DNA of 64,000 nt from Apteryx mantelli (Eukaryota; Chordata; Aves; Apterygiformes; Apterygidae), in the NCBI RefSeq assembly GCF_036417845.1, contig NC_089983.1, forward strand, positions 22,907,207-22,971,206, read 5' to 3'. The position numbers and the translations under genes were made by a program. Below are positions 13,696-27,400 of this stretch, in pieces. Positions within the stretch are counted from its first letter, which is position 1. Every line of letters starts with the position of its first letter. The notes under the pieces were generated by a model, which made no database searches, was not told the origin of the DNA, and saw only the letters and a list, made by a program, of their open reading frames with translations.

Positions 13696-16600
13696 ATTTT
13701 TTCTTCTCCTCTCTGCTCTGCTCCACTCCCTGTAATAAACTAAATTTTTAGAGGAGAAAAACAGCAAGGTAGCATCTAATCTCACAGCATATGCTTTTAA
13801 AATAGAGAAAGCCTAAACTTCACGCAGAAGAGTATGCTATTTCTGTGTACCATTCTCTCTGGTGTGTGAACTTTCACAAAGATATCAAAGTGGGCAGCAT
13901 GCAGCCAATAAAACATGATATATCAGGTACCTTTACACCATAGCAACAGTCTCTGAAGCAGCCCAAAAATTCTAGGCCATGAATCATCATGGTGTTTTAT
14001 TGTATAAAAACATGCACACCCTAACAGATTTGGGTAATTTACAGAATTGGTTTCACAATCTAGAGCTGAAAAAAAAATCTAAACTAGAAGGTAATTGCAT
14101 GTTCTTCTCCCTTAAAAAGTGAAAGAAACATGGGGACAGAAAAAGTACACATTTTTGTATCAATAACCAACAGGCTCAGGTCCTAAGCAGCTGGAGGAAA
14201 AAAATAGGAGGTCTGGGATAAGCAAAACAAAATTTATTTTGAGGGTTATAGCTTGTTTACAAGGTTCAGCCAGAACACAAAGCATAAAAAAAAGCATCTG
14301 GCCACATTCCCTTCATGCACTTTACAGTCTGCAAATGAGATCTAAAACAAAAATAATCAAACAAAACAATTTCCAGAAGGAAAGTTTTCTGTCAAAACCT
14401 CCTGACTGCTCATCATCAGCCCCCATACTGTGTTTTGATAAAAATTACTCCCAGCCTTTTTGACAGTCCTCTTACTATTAGCTGCACTGGCCTGTCTCCA
14501 GTGGCCAAGATCTCATGGCTGGCACTCCTGTGCCATGCCAGGCACCGGCTGTGGTTGGGCTGGGCGAGCTCCTCTTCACAGCACTAAGCAAAGTGCGATA
14601 CACCAACAGGCCCCTCCTCTGCCATGGCTCTACAGCTCATCACGGATGCTTTTTGCATTGAGGTACATCACGGGAAAGTGTTTTTCCCCTCCAGAAACCT
14701 TCCTGTCATTGGAGTTCTTGTACTCTTTGATCAAAGATCTGTATCTCAGAGCCTGTAAATCTCTGAAGTTGTAAAAAGCACCTGCCTTGGGAAGATTTTA
14801 AGTTAAATATACATAGATATGGTAGCAGCAGAGCATATTCAAGAAAAGTGTAAGTGGGAAAAATACTGGTGCTGTAGTCAGGAGATTAAGCTATTGCTGA
14901 GAAGCACCAGTCTGCCTTGGAGGTACATTGCCACAGGCTGTATGGGGAAAACACTGTAAACTGAGCCATTTGGGCTGTCATGGATAGCTTAATTTCCACC
15001 CCTGGTTAGGACTAACAAGCATTAGGAAGAGTTAGAGCATTGTATTCTATCGGAAGCATAAACATGAAGTCTTGAGAACTAGAGCATTTTTAAAAGGCAG
15101 CTTCTTGCATTCTTTCTCAGCATATTTATGTGCAATAATTTGTGAAAACAATTTCTATCACTTCTGTAGGTCAAGGTTGTTCAGAACTGCTTGCGTGAAT
15201 CATGGGGCTAGGCCAGAAATTACATTTGAAAAAAGCCTTACACCCTAAAAGAAAAAAATATATATCCCCAGCAACAACAACAACCACCCCCAGCAACAGC
15301 AACAACAAAAAAAACACATTATATCCCACAGCTATTCATTTTGCAGGACGAAAGACAACACAACTAAGGTCAGTATGGGAATGACTGGCAGCTGCTCCAG
15401 TTGCAGTTAGCAGCTGCTACAACTGCTTCAGCAAGACAAGGTACTTTTTATGGGACCAGCTAGATACAGTATTTCCTACGGCATTTTTAACATGCTTTTT
15501 CTGTGTGAAAAGCTTTGAATGAGGTGGAATCCTAAAGGCTGTGCCATGCCAGAGGGAGCACAGCACAGCAAGACGTGCACGCTGGGTCTGGGCCACAGCA
15601 CCCTGACCAGCCATGCAGGAGCTTGTGAAGGAGTGCTGGGGCATCACTGCTCTTCCCAGGAGGGCAGTGGCATGATATCCATCATTACGGACCTCTATCA
15701 GCAACCGAAGCTTCCTCAGGGCTGTTCGTTTTTGCTGTGAATGGGATTGTCCTCTCCACCGCCGCCTCCTGAGCACAGTCGCTGTGTTAGATTGCCCATC
15801 CCAGAAGGAGGCTTAGTCCTTTACTGTTGCTTTCTGCTTTGTGAATTAGCTGGGTACAACCACCAGTTCTCTTGTTATCCTGCAGAAACACTTGCACCAC
15901 AATAATACTTAACTTATTTATTCATATGACCTTGTAGTGAAGTTTGGTCTAAGGTCCATCTCAGACTCTCTTTCTTGTCATTCATCTTTATTTAAATCTG
16001 AGTGCATATGATTTATACTCTTATTAAGTGGCAGTCTAAGGCAATTTTTGATTGCTTTTCACCTAGGTCATTTGCAATGAAACATACCTTTTGTCATGAT
16101 GGTCTCATTCAAAATGGAATAAATCATTGTACATTTCCTATTTAAAATTTTTAATACAGATTTCACATTCTCAAAACTAAAACCATGCAGCCTTTTTTTT
16201 TCCTTCCCAAATCTCTTTTTATTACAAATTAAGTGTTATTAGTAATAATTCATACAAAACAAGATAAACACACAGACTGTTGGCAGCCACATCCAGACAG
16301 CAGTGCAGGCTCTCTGCAGAGCATCCCTGACCAAGACGTAGGCCCTGCCCAGACTGTCTGCATGTCGGGAGGTGAGGATGATGCAGAGGCACCTTGGCTG
16401 TCTCAGGGCTCTGAAACATCCTGGAAACATCTGCTTTTACTGTCTGCTGAGTTGCTTGCTTTGAGAGGAGACCGGTATGCAAGGAGCATGTGGTATACAA
16501 AGAATTATTGCTCATTTTCCTTTGTGTAATTGGTGGCTTCAGCTCCCTTTTCAAGATCCAGTTTTCATTTGGCTTTGGGAAAGAGAAGCACCCTGAAAGC

Positions 16601-17540
16601 AGGGAGTGGCTAAATCAAATCTTCTGACAAGACTAAATGGGACACACACTAAAAGAAGAAATATTCTCTTTGGAAGAAATACTGACACATCTGTGCTTAA
16701 CAGGTATCTCATTCCCTGTGAATAGAAGTAGAAAGTACATGAAACAATCATCTCTTCCTAAAAATAGTCCTGGAATTAATTCTGGAAACAGGTTCTTAGA
16801 GAACTGTGGCAAAATCCTCTTGGAGTTTTCCTGTGCTATGGTAAGTGAGTTTAAGCAGAAGTAACAGGATATACAAGTGCATGAAAATAAATCTATTATT
16901 TCTTCACTTAAAAGTTAAGCAGGCATATATGTCTTTTGGGGGTAAGGCTTTAAGCTTCCTACACACGGAAGTTCACTTAAACTGGTTCAGTAAACTGGAT
17001 TGTCATCCACATATGATCTGCTTTTAAACAAAGTACAATAACTCAATATGCATCTATAAGTTAATGACTTACAAATTACTGGGTATATTTTAGACTGAAA
17101 TAAGAGAGATCAAGCAACAGCTGAAATAAGGAAGATCAAGCAACATTTGACATTGACTTTAAAACCTGATTTAAATTAAACTGGAGCACAAATCTCAAGA
17201 AGAGTTCAGCAATGTCTTTTCAACATGCTAGACAGACTACCATATACTCTCTCACTTCCCAGAAGAGCATGTTTAGAGCTTTCTAATTTCCAGGGGAAAA
17301 TCACATGATATAAACCTTTGGTATAAAGGACAGACCTCAGGGTGCAAAGAAAAACAAACTTTCTATCTATTGCGCAGGCAAAGCTTAAACAAAAATTCTT
17401 CTACTAAGCTTATCTAATCTTCAAATATTAACAGAAAGAAGGAATTACAGATACAGTGAAAATAAAACAACAAAACAACCTCCCATGTTTTCCTTCTGGA
17501 AAAAGTAATATTCTGTTCAAATAATGAAGACACTTCCAGC
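13696..17540. other. Intergenic DNA, simple repeats only
   Basis: No gene is supported. A CAA/CAG-like simple tract lies at about 15270-15320. ORFs of about 60-120 codons occur on both strands without recognisable domains. Confidence 0.6.
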
Positions 17541-17544
17541 TTAT

Positions 17545-17628
17545 TTTTCTTCCTTCCTTCCTCCCTTCCTTCCTCCCATTCTTCCTTCCTTTCCTCTTTC
17601 CCTTTTTTCTTCCTTCTTTCCTTCTTTC
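17545..17628. repeat. Polypyrimidine tract, degenerate (TTCC)n
   Basis: An 84-bp stretch almost entirely of T and C with a degenerate TTCC/TTCCC period. It reads as a Glu/Gly/Lys/Arg-rich ORF on the minus strand, which is a repeat artefact. Confidence 0.9.
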
Positions 17629-18904
17629 AGCTTGAATAAGTGGTATATGTTTGATTTTTTCTCTTTCACAATCTGATGATGAGTATCTTTTTTTCCTGAC
17701 AAGGGCTAAATTCATCCCTGTCTTTCCCAGCTTCTACACAAATAAAATCCACCTCTGCAAAGCAGCAGGACATTACACGAAGCTCACTTTTATCTAGCAA
17801 GACCAATGAAATATAAAGCTTGCATGTTAAAAAGCATTAAAACATGTGTCAAAACAAAATTGATCCTACCATATATTTTGAGGCTTTCACCACACGGTGC
17901 CACCAATAAGAACATATTTTACCGCCTAGTAAGAAAGACAGTTTTTCCACATCAGCTTAGTGCCTCCATTACTTCTCCAAAAGCACATTTTGTTATGCTT
18001 CTTCACCTACCTTCTTTGATGTATGTTCACTACATTTTGTCAGAAAGAGCTTTGTTTCTTTTGAGCCTGTAACCTGATCATTTTCTGGTAAGCCTGTAAT
18101 AGCAGGCCTGCTCTAGCTCATGCTTACCATGGGTGAACTGTAACTTCTTTGGGTCTTTAATTTTAGCACTAATTAACCAACCAAATAATAAATTAGATTT
18201 AAAGGGAAATCTTTGGGGAGGAAAGAACAGATTCAATTTAATTACAGTGATGTATCTTGATTATTTTCTGTATTAGTACTAAGAATCTGCACTTAAACAA
18301 GTGATCTTTGTCCTAATAATTAATATCATTTGTCCCTACAGGTTATTTCCTGCCTGAAACTAAAGGCAGTTGTTTTGCGAAGGTGGAAGGCTGAGCCAGT
18401 AAAAGTGGGAATAGAGCAATGCTATTCATCATGCCACTGTCTCCCTCCCACACAGGAATGCACCAAACTCTCCATAGGAAGAAGCTGCTGTTGATCAAAC
18501 ATGGATCATCTGCAATATCTATTTTAATGCTGAGAGTATCTTTAAGGAATCTTTTGGGGGAAAAGCCAGTGGGCACGCCAGGTTTCCAGGGAGGCCAGGG
18601 AAAAACCTGGAAGCTCGCACTGCAAATCAGCAGAGCAGGACACCTGAGCAGGCCCCTCTTGCCTGCTATCGTTCCTCCGAAACCGGTGAGCTTAGAAGGT
18701 AAGCCCCTGGGAGATGCCGGGAAAACAAAGGGTGCCTGTTCCCCGCGGGGGCTGCAAGGCAGGGATTACTATCTCTGGCATATTAGACTGGAACACCCAA
18801 AGCCCGCGTGCCTCAGCTTTCTGTTGTCTTTACTTAGGAAAAGAGACCATGAAGGAGAAGCTTATGAAAAAACACAGAAAGGCATCCGAGGTATTCCCAA
18901 AAGG
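17629..18904. other. Intergenic DNA with a 181-codon open frame
   Basis: No gene is supported. A 181-codon frame runs 18419-18964 on the + strand. It has no recognisable domain, no upstream promoter signal, and its 3' end runs into a decayed LINE-like tail. It is most likely a chance ORF or partly transposon-derived. Confidence 0.5.
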
Positions 18905-19025
18905 CCTACTCTGGTATTTAAGACGAGGTTAAGCAAACCTCTACCTGTCCGTGCTCTGGTCTGAAAGAGGATGGACTTGGTAAGCAAGATCTTAAGATCC
19001 CTTTCAGAGCTTCAGCTCCTTGTTG
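18900..19025 (+). mobile_element. Decayed CR1-like LINE 3' tail
   Basis: The order of landmarks matches the 3' end of amniote CR1-like LINEs: a GGTATTTAAGACGAGGTTAA-like block, then GAGGATGGACTTGG, then a GATCTTAAGATCCCTTTCAGAGC-type ending cut to its core (AGATCCCTTTCAG), then a CAGCTCC end. This is recognised from memory of the family tail (a GGATGGACTAGATGA core followed by a CCCTTCCAG core). Divergence is high and no ORF2 portion is visible. A masking run would settle the family. Confidence 0.55.
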
Positions 19026-19030
19026 TCATA

Positions 19031-21189
19031 CTATAATTACCATACTGTGCTTGTGCTTGAACTGTTTCACTGAAATGATGCTTACACATTTTGCAAGGAA
19101 ATGCACACATATAAGCAAATTTATTATTATTATCATCCATGTTGTTGTTATCATTAATTTAAGAACTAATGAAAAATGGATCGTGGTTTCTTCAGGACTC
19201 TGAATACCGCCTGTCTCGGGGTCCTCAAAGGGAGCAGGGCATTTTCTGCACCATTCCCTGGCCCGAGCGGTATCTGCAAATGAAGGAAGTGAACAAACCA
19301 ACCAGAGCGGAGAAACGGCTGCAGAGAAATACAAACCTACTAACTACAGCACCACCAAGTGTCAGCTTTGAAAATACCACGTATAGGGAAAATACTGAAT
19401 TTCTATAGGAAATGCTAGAGAAAACATTTTTTAAAACTGTTCAGCATCTAAATAAATAAAAACAGTTTAATTTTAAGAGATGTCAAAAAGATCTGCCAAC
19501 ACCTGGAGCCTGTAAGCCTTGTGCCAAGTGTGAAGATATGTTATGTTGCGTTAAGATAATAAAAACACTTGCCAAAAAGAATATCTAAATCAAATTAACA
19601 AGATAATATTTTAAATAGGAATTTGGATTTAAAACTTCTCAAAGTTTTTGAGGGGTTCATGTTTTTTAAATACTCATCAGATGTCAAACACTGATGTTTA
19701 CAAGAGTCACAGCTTTCAGCACTAATGTGGATTTGCTCCACATTGCTGTGACTGGCACAGCATGTGGCAACCCCTGAAGGATGCTATTTCATAGAAAATC
19801 TTTCTCTTGCTGTAGGTGTGTTGGGACGTTGTATACATAACTCCCTTCTCTTATTACAGGGCTCCATTGCATTTGGGCCTTGAGGATCCATTCCCTGGCC
19901 AGATGCCGACACATCTGGAGGTTCCCTCAGGGCTCTGGGGCAGCTTAGAGAGGCGTCAGAGTCAGTTTCTGCCAGCAGCTCCAAGACAGTTAGGTTCATG
20001 CTTCTGCCTTGATGATGTCTGTCAGGACCTACATATCTTTGACTCCATCTTTTTCTTCCAGGTGAAGGAAGAAAAGATAACAATTGATGGCTTTCTCCAT
20101 TTCCAAGCAATGTGAGATTCTCAGTCATGAGAACCATGACTGTTAGTCATGTTAGTCATGTTACCTCACTGTTAGTGTTACTATTTATCTATAGGTGCCC
20201 TTTACACTCTAAACAAGAGAAGTCAAAGAAGTGTCCTTCAGTTCCTCAAAGCTGCCTGTGCTGGTTGATCTGAGATTAAAATCTTCAGCGTGAATGAAGA
20301 GGTGCAGCACTTCCAGGTAAAACAAAGAAACCTTCATGGTCATGCTATTTTTTTAACAACAAAGCACTAATTATTTAATGGTTTTCACATTCAAATTTGT
20401 CTTGTTTAGTACATATGACAGCCAAACTTTGCTGTTCATGTCGGTCCCAGTAGTTGCACTCCCCCCTGCCAAGGATGGCTTCCTTAGCGGAGCCGGCAGA
20501 AGACCGAGCTCTATGTTACCATGGCTTCCAGTCCCTGCGGTAACTCGGTTTGGAGCTCATGCAGCTACCTCTATCCTGTGCAGCACTGTACGGCGTGAGC
20601 ATATCCTTAGGCTTCTAATTAATTATGTCACTTTTGGAAATGGGACATAGGCTCCCAAGTCATTTGCACAAGTTTGAAAATGTAACTGCAGCTAATATGT
20701 AAAACCAGAGCTCCCAGCTGTGGTGAGGGGAGCACTGAGGACAAAGCCATGTTTGACTCACCCCTTCTCAGGGTGCTCTGACCAGGGGAGCATGAGCTTT
20801 AGACATATTCTACACTTTATTAGGGTCTCCATCCCATGAAGATCCATGGGAGCCTGGAAATCAGGAGGGACCTGCTGGCCTCTGTGTATGTTTTTTAGAT
20901 ATGGATTCCCATTCCTGTTTTTAGATACAGATGTGTCTTCTTGCTTCGTGACTGCTAATTTTGTTCATGTGGTAGTGGGGGGAAAAGTTCTTTTTCCCTT
21001 TATTCATGATATTTTACACTCTATAAAAAAATCAATAAATATGTACAATCCAATCTCACAATCACATAAAGCCCAATCTCACACATACTCACTCCCTCCT
21101 CCAATTAATCCAAGTTCTTTTGGTGATTTGTAAACACCATGATCCCATGGCAAAGCCCATAATCACATGACTTCTCCTGCCTCCTCCGT
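19031..21189. other. Intergenic DNA, nothing recognised
   Basis: No gene or repeat family is supported. A short tandem TGTTAGTCA motif occurs at 20141-20163. ORFs are under 120 codons and unremarkable. Confidence 0.6.
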
Positions 21190-22640
21190 CTCCTATAGCC
21201 TTCGCAAAAGCAAGGCAGCACTATTCCTACCCCAAAAATAAGAATAAGGCATTCAATATTCATAATACTAGCCCTCAAATGATCTCACAAGACTTTGCCA
21301 AATAGATCAGGAAAGACACCTCAGTAAACCTTCTTTCCTAAACCCTTCTAGTCCACTTAGCCCTACTTAGCCTTAGCCTTCAAGAAAGCTCCAGACTCCC
21401 TACAATTCCTGCAGATTAAGAATAAGACATTCAAATTTAGCCTTCAGCTTACCTCAGAGTATCTTACAGAATAGAGGGGGAAATGTGGTTGTTAGTATCT
21501 CATGTAACACTAGTCCTACCTGTAACCTTAACTGTAACCCCATAAGAGGGAGCACAAGGCTTGCCTAGAAATTAAGCGTAAGGCATTCAGATCTCTTCAT
21601 ACAAGCCTGCAGATCACTCTAAGACCTTATAAAATACAGGAAAAACATTCCTCTGAGGACCTTATGCTCTCAGTTCTAATCTTAACCCTTACTTAAATCT
21701 AACCCTAAAGAAAATTGTAAAGAAATAGTTCTAAGGAATGGCTCCTGGAGCATTGAGAATAAGGCATTCAACTCCTTTCCTATCGACATACAGTTTCTCT
21801 CTGAAACAAACACAGCAAGAAACGTTTTTCCAAATGCTAGCCCTAACTCTACCCTTCAGGAAAGTTAAAACCATCAGCATAGCCCCAAAAAAGCAAACAA
21901 AAGCTTTCAAATCGCTTCCCACTTGATTATCTTGGAGGACCTCTCAAATCACCACAGGAAATTGCTCCTGGGACTTCATTTTTCTAAAACTGAATCACAA
22001 CCCTGACTTGAACTCAGCCCTTAAGAAGGGCTTAACCCTTAACTGCCCAATTGTCCCGGTAGTCTGAATAAGGCAATTAGATTTCTTCAGACCTTTCCTT
22101 TGCCTCAAGGAGCCTTACCACATATAGCAGAAAAGGTGCCTCCACAAAATTTACTTTTTGAAACTCTAAACGAGACCCTAACCATAGACCCACAGGAGCT
22201 TAAACATCTATGGCTCCTCCAAGCTTAACAAGGAAGCGTTCACGTATCACCATACCCATCTTCAGTCTCATGGCTTTCCGAAACACAGCAGAAAACCTGC
22301 TTCTTCAACACTTATTTTCCCAGACCCCAAACTAAACCTTAACTTCAACCCCACCTCTAGGTTTATGAAACCGCAAATTTTACAAGTAAAGCATTTCTCC
22401 AGGCCATTTCTCTGTTTTCCTCTGAGAAACCTGCTAAATGCAGCAGGAAATCAAGTCTGCCCCAAGCCCTACTTTCCACACTGGACTTATGCTGAGCATT
22501 CAAGAGCTTTAAAACTGTCTCGAAACCAGATACTCAAATTTCTTCATAATGTCTTTCAGATTATATCCATGGGCCTTGCAAAACACGGTACAGTACTTTC
22601 CCCTGCCAGCAAAAGGCTGTGATATTTCTCAAGAAAAGGG
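21190..22640. repeat. Degenerate tandem satellite, about nine units of about 140-180 bp
   Basis: Two anchor motifs recur in the same order and spacing. Anchor A is AAGGCATTCA-like, at 21246, 21424, 21580, 21761, 21900, 22070, about 22233, about 22388 and (weakly) about 22529. Spacings are 139-181 bp, mean about 160. Anchor B is an ACAGCAGAAAA-like block found about 50-70 bp after each A. Between them several units carry telomere-like CCCTAA/CTAACCC words, for example near 21690 and 21850. Units have diverged strongly, so the array is old. No ORF or transposon ends are visible. It could be a minisatellite, or the internal repeat of a decayed mobile element. Confidence 0.75.
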
Positions 22641-25600
22641 AAAGAATTTCTGAAGTGTCCAAACTGTATTCATAAAATGACAGATCTCCCCTTCCCATTT
22701 TCACTGGTTTTGAAATGTCCTCAGCAGACCCTGGCTCGGTCTGATTTCTGGGAGGGATTTTTTTTAGCTGCCCTGAAGATGGAGCTACTCGCTTGGCTAT
22801 GTCCTATCCTATATCCACACTATTTGCTTGCATGTCAGGAATCTGTACGATTTTCTGGGATAGTTACAATCATTTAAAGGGATACAATAACTAACAGCTA
22901 GGGGTCAAAACTTTATGTTCAGTGGAATTACCTAAATCCTAATGCAATTGTTTAATGTTGGCTTAATACTTTACAGTAATTAGTTGCGGTGCACAAAGTA
23001 TGAAAGGTTGACAGCTATAAATTTACAGCCTGCAAATTTCACTACCATTCTGGAGGCAGTAGCAGAAATGTGCACCAAACAGAAGGAAAGCAGCAGATGA
23101 AAGTATCATCTTCAGTTGACACTGATCTGAAAAAGGAAGGTAAATTCAGCAATAGAAACACAAACCGATTCAGTTCTCACATGGTGACAGCAGAGAAACA
23201 AAGTGTGATATTCAAATGTGAGCAAAACAGCCCAAATTAGCCTAAAAAATATATTGAGATTGATTTTTCAATCTGTATGCTGTATGAGCTATGAGATGTT
23301 AAAGTTGTTTACTGAGTTAAAAATTCAGATGTAACATTAAAACCACATGCACAAATAATCTAAGAAATCACTTGAAAGATGAAAGATAAAAGCATGATTG
23401 TATTTTGTCAAGGCAAATAGGAATTAACACCATTTAAATGAAGCCAGAAGAAAACTGGAAAAACAGGCTTCTTGAGTGCAGAGAAAAACTCAGACAAGAA
23501 TAGGTAACATATAAGAAACGAATCACAGATGGACCAGCTGGAGAATTGTAATTAGTATAATTAATATTAGCACTTACTGATACTGGTTAGTAGGCCTATA
23601 CCATCACATATCCAGAAATGAAGCCTGATCAGAGATGCATCAAAAGACATGAAGTGAAACTTTGTGAGGCTTAAATGCAATTTGGATCGGGATGAAGTCA
23701 TTTCCATCAATCTTCATGAGAAGCTATAGTTATTGGAGAGGAAAAGATATAGAATAATTTTCCAGTTTTTAATCTTTACATTTGCTATAATAATTATCAT
23801 TTGCCACCAAAATATCAAATATTTTTATTTCTTCTTGCCTATCTCTAATTGCTACTGATTCCAAAGGATGTTATACCCCTTCAGCTGTCATTAAATCAAC
23901 AGGAATCTTTCTGAAATCACTACTTAGCATTTTAAGACAGGAATCTGTTTTACTGAAATTTAGCATAAAGCCAAAAAATCATTTTAATATTTACTAGATA
24001 TCATAGCATTCAAATAGCAAAAATTTTCATGTCACTATAAAATCCTTTTATTTGCCATGGAAATTTCAAAAATGTGTTTCCATGTGATGTTGGAGAATTG
24101 CATTTTTGAGCCACAAGTATAGCTATATTCAAAGTGACTTGGTCACCCTGTCAGAAAACTCCAATGAACAGTAATTCTCAGTACAATCCTTCTTATACAT
24201 GAGCTTTGGGGGGTTGTGTTTGAAAGATACTCTGCAGTGCTGTAATTTGATAAAAGAACTTACTTGAGAAAATGGCAATGTGCATGTAGGTAGACAAACT
24301 AAAAAGAAGACACCATTCACTCGGTATAGCGGTTGGTTGTTTTATATTCGCAGACTCAAAGCCAGTTTATGAATCTGAGTTTTCCTCTTTCTAGGGCCTA
24401 CCTACAGGACAGATTCTTTCAGTGCCATCTTCTGGTAGGCATGCTCCTCCGGGGGATCATCTAGCTCATCAAGGGGATCATCTAACTTCAGCTGATGTGC
24501 AGGTGAGAAGATGAAATGTCAACACAGATATTTGTTTGTGGCAAATTATAAAACAGAACGACACAATGTAATGGCAGATTTTTTTTTCTGTGTATGATTT
24601 GTACCATTTGTACCAGGACTGCGTTCAGATACACGAGTATCAGTAATAACATGAGCCATAAAACAGCCTCTCCAGGCATCAAATTGTTTGTCTGTGATAG
24701 GCAAATTCCTTTCCTTACCCCTAAATCCTACTAGCAATGAAAACTCTGTATTTACATGGCATTTTGTAGAACAAATTTATAATTTTGGAGCTGTCAGATT
24801 CTGTTTGACCTCACATACTATCTGTCTGTTCTTACCTAGAACAATCAGGAAGCATATTCATGAGGTTATATGTAAGTTCATACATATTATTTGCTGATTT
24901 ATAGCATTCATTTTTCAGCCTACTAGTGTATCGCTGCAGTAGCTGAGCCTTCAAATAACATTTTAGACTACCTTTAATTTTCTCTTTTTAATACTGAAAA
25001 TGATAAGGTCCTGGTTTCTGATGGGGCTTCCTCAGGAAACATAGTAATATATAAATAATGAAAGATAATACTATCAATATGCATATGCATTATTATCCTT
25101 CATTATATATACATATGCATATAAATAGATGCATTTACTTATAAATGAATAAATGCACACAGAAGGGGGCATTGCTTTCATTTCATATTATGTGTCAGAG
25201 AAATTTTCATTCAAACAAATGTAAATGTGAAAATAGATTTTTAAGGGAGCTAGCCTGCTTATTTTCACCATCTAATAAATATTTGCTGTATTAAGTATAC
25301 AATTAAAGGACTTCATCATCTCCTCTGCCAGAGAAACCAGACAACTTTTGCAAAGGAGAAAAGAGAAGGAAGTGAGAGAGTGCCTTTTCCACCACACCAT
25401 TTTCTGACTTCACAGGAGCCCCTCTATGCCATCTTGGAGCACAGAGGCTCTGAGATGAGCTGGGGTGGAGAGAAAGAGAGAGTTGTGCTCTCGGATATTA
25501 ATGCTCCAAACCAAAACTGAGAGTCCATAAACAGAACCCTGCTCCTGTACATGGACAGTACAGTCCTAGACAACAAACTCAGAAGACCGTTCAGGAGATG

Positions 25601-27300
25601 CTCACGTGACTGCTGTAAGCCTGGATATTCATGAGGACTCAAGGTAGAGCAAACTGCTAGTTTGGTTCCCCGAGTGCAGCATCAAGTGCAGATCGCCACG
25701 GCAGGCTGTGCCCAGGTGACCGTAGAGCACCGTGGCACCTCTCTGCATGTTTCAGTTGTGTAAGGCAACTGGCACCTGATATAAATCAGAGACATTCTTC
25801 ATCTTCTCTGATTTATCTGGAAAGCTGATTGGGAATGCAGTAGTTAAATGAGCACAGAAATGGCTCTAATTTCGCCCTCCCCCAGCCCTCCCACTCATCT
25901 GCTTAGTCCTGCACTCATCTCCATCCATCTCTCCACCACAGCTGTACTATGCCTGGGTGAACTTCTGTATGGGGATTTGATTTCTTTTTTATTGTCCGTA
26001 TGAAGAAAAATATTTGATCAAATCCATTTGTTCATCTCGCTTAACATTCTAATGCTTCTATTTCATTGGAGGTTTCTTCAGTGCTTTGTAAACAATTTCA
26101 AAACATGGTCAAGAATATTTTCTGCAGTTTGCATCTTAATGAGAAGTAATGAAGATGTGTTTCACTGCAATCAACTAGAAGCTAAGGAGAAGGAAAAAGC
26201 CAAGATAAAGTTCTTTGTGATGAACATATGGCTTACCAAACAATGTTGCACATTTAAAGAAAAGAGGGTTTTTTTTCTGTTTATATAAAGGACTCATAGG
26301 AAATACTAAATTTTGTAGTCAAATAAAAGTTACCATTAAGGTTGCTAGAATCAAGCCTCTGACCATAATCATATCAGTTAAGCATAAGATGGTTGAAAGT
26401 GATTGTATGTTGATTGTGTTGGTTGCACGTTGGAAACAGGAGTTAGTTGCAGAGACGCAAAAAGCTCTGTCATCAGTGATGGATCCTGAACACAGGCTTC
26501 CTGAGTCTGATATTAACTCTTGCATGTTTCTTTCTAAATATGGCTTGTGAATCCTGTTACAGAACCCCCTCCAACCTAGTGTGAAAGATCACCTGTACCT
26601 CACCAGACATTTTCTTCCCCATAGAACTTGCTAGTTTGGTTTCTGACTGAAATGATGCTGTTACCCACATGGATGGAGGCTACCATCTTTTCAAATCAAA
26701 AATGTAGCTCTAAGCAGCCTTGTACCATCCATTCTTCAGGCTGAGCTAGCACAGACGACACGCAAGGGTGAACTTGATTAGCCTCCTAGTCATGTTTCCA
26801 GAAGGTCCATACTGGATACCTTAGCAAAGGGGAGAAAATGATTAAAACAGTACAGTGCCACAACACCCGGTGACTCAACATAGTAACTCACTGCAGCAGA
26901 AAAAGGGAGGGCCTCCTCCCGCTCCCTTTTCCCACCTCTCCCTTTTCTCTTCTGCTTCCAGCTGCACATTTGTGCCAGTTACCTTGCACTTGTGAGGGCA
27001 TTTGTGAGATCCTCCATTAGCTGATGTAACTCAGTCAGCAATGAGGAATTTTCTATAGTTTTACTGAGCTGGATCCCACAAGCACCAGAGCTGGCCCATG
27101 AGGCGGAGCCAATTACACAGACAAGAGCAAAGGAAAAGGAGGAACAGAAAAGCAGGCAGAGGGAATGAACCTTCCCTCTTTCAGCAGCAGCAAACCATTA
27201 AATTTATCTGAATGCACGTGAAAAGGCAGCAAAAATTGAGTTCTTATCTATTTCAAAAACTCTGTGAGATAATGCTTGACTTCTTGCTCTGTAGGCTTGT
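22641..27300. other. Intergenic AT-rich DNA, nothing recognised
   Basis: No gene or mobile element is supported. A short direct repeat, GGGGATCATCTA, occurs at 24452-24463 and 24473-24484. AT-rich microsatellite-like DNA occurs around 25040-25155. All ORFs are below 95 codons. Confidence 0.6.
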
Positions 27301-27304
27301 GAGC

Positions 27305-27400
27305 TAGAGGTTGTGTAAGTGATCACACTAGTCTTACTGGGATCTCTTGCATGCTTGAAGTTAAGCAGGTGTCTACATTGGCATGTTCGGGCTTGTTTTC
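27305..27400 (+). repeat. 5S-rRNA-like segment, possible old 5S-derived SINE head
   Basis: The words GATCTC (27341) and GAAGTTAAGCAGG (27357-27369) sit at nearly the spacing found in vertebrate 5S rRNA (GATCTC ... GAAGCTAAGCAGG). They are followed by TACATTGGCATG, resembling the box C region TACTTGGATG with a short deletion between. This suggests a decayed 5S pseudogene or the head of an AmnSINE1-type SINE. No convincing SINE body was identified downstream, so the call is tentative. Confidence 0.35.

Noticed and set aside
13247-13785. Ser/Leu/Phe-rich and Glu/Arg/Lys-rich ORFs over 13.2-13.8 kb
   Set aside because: They are direct translations of the pyrimidine microsatellite.
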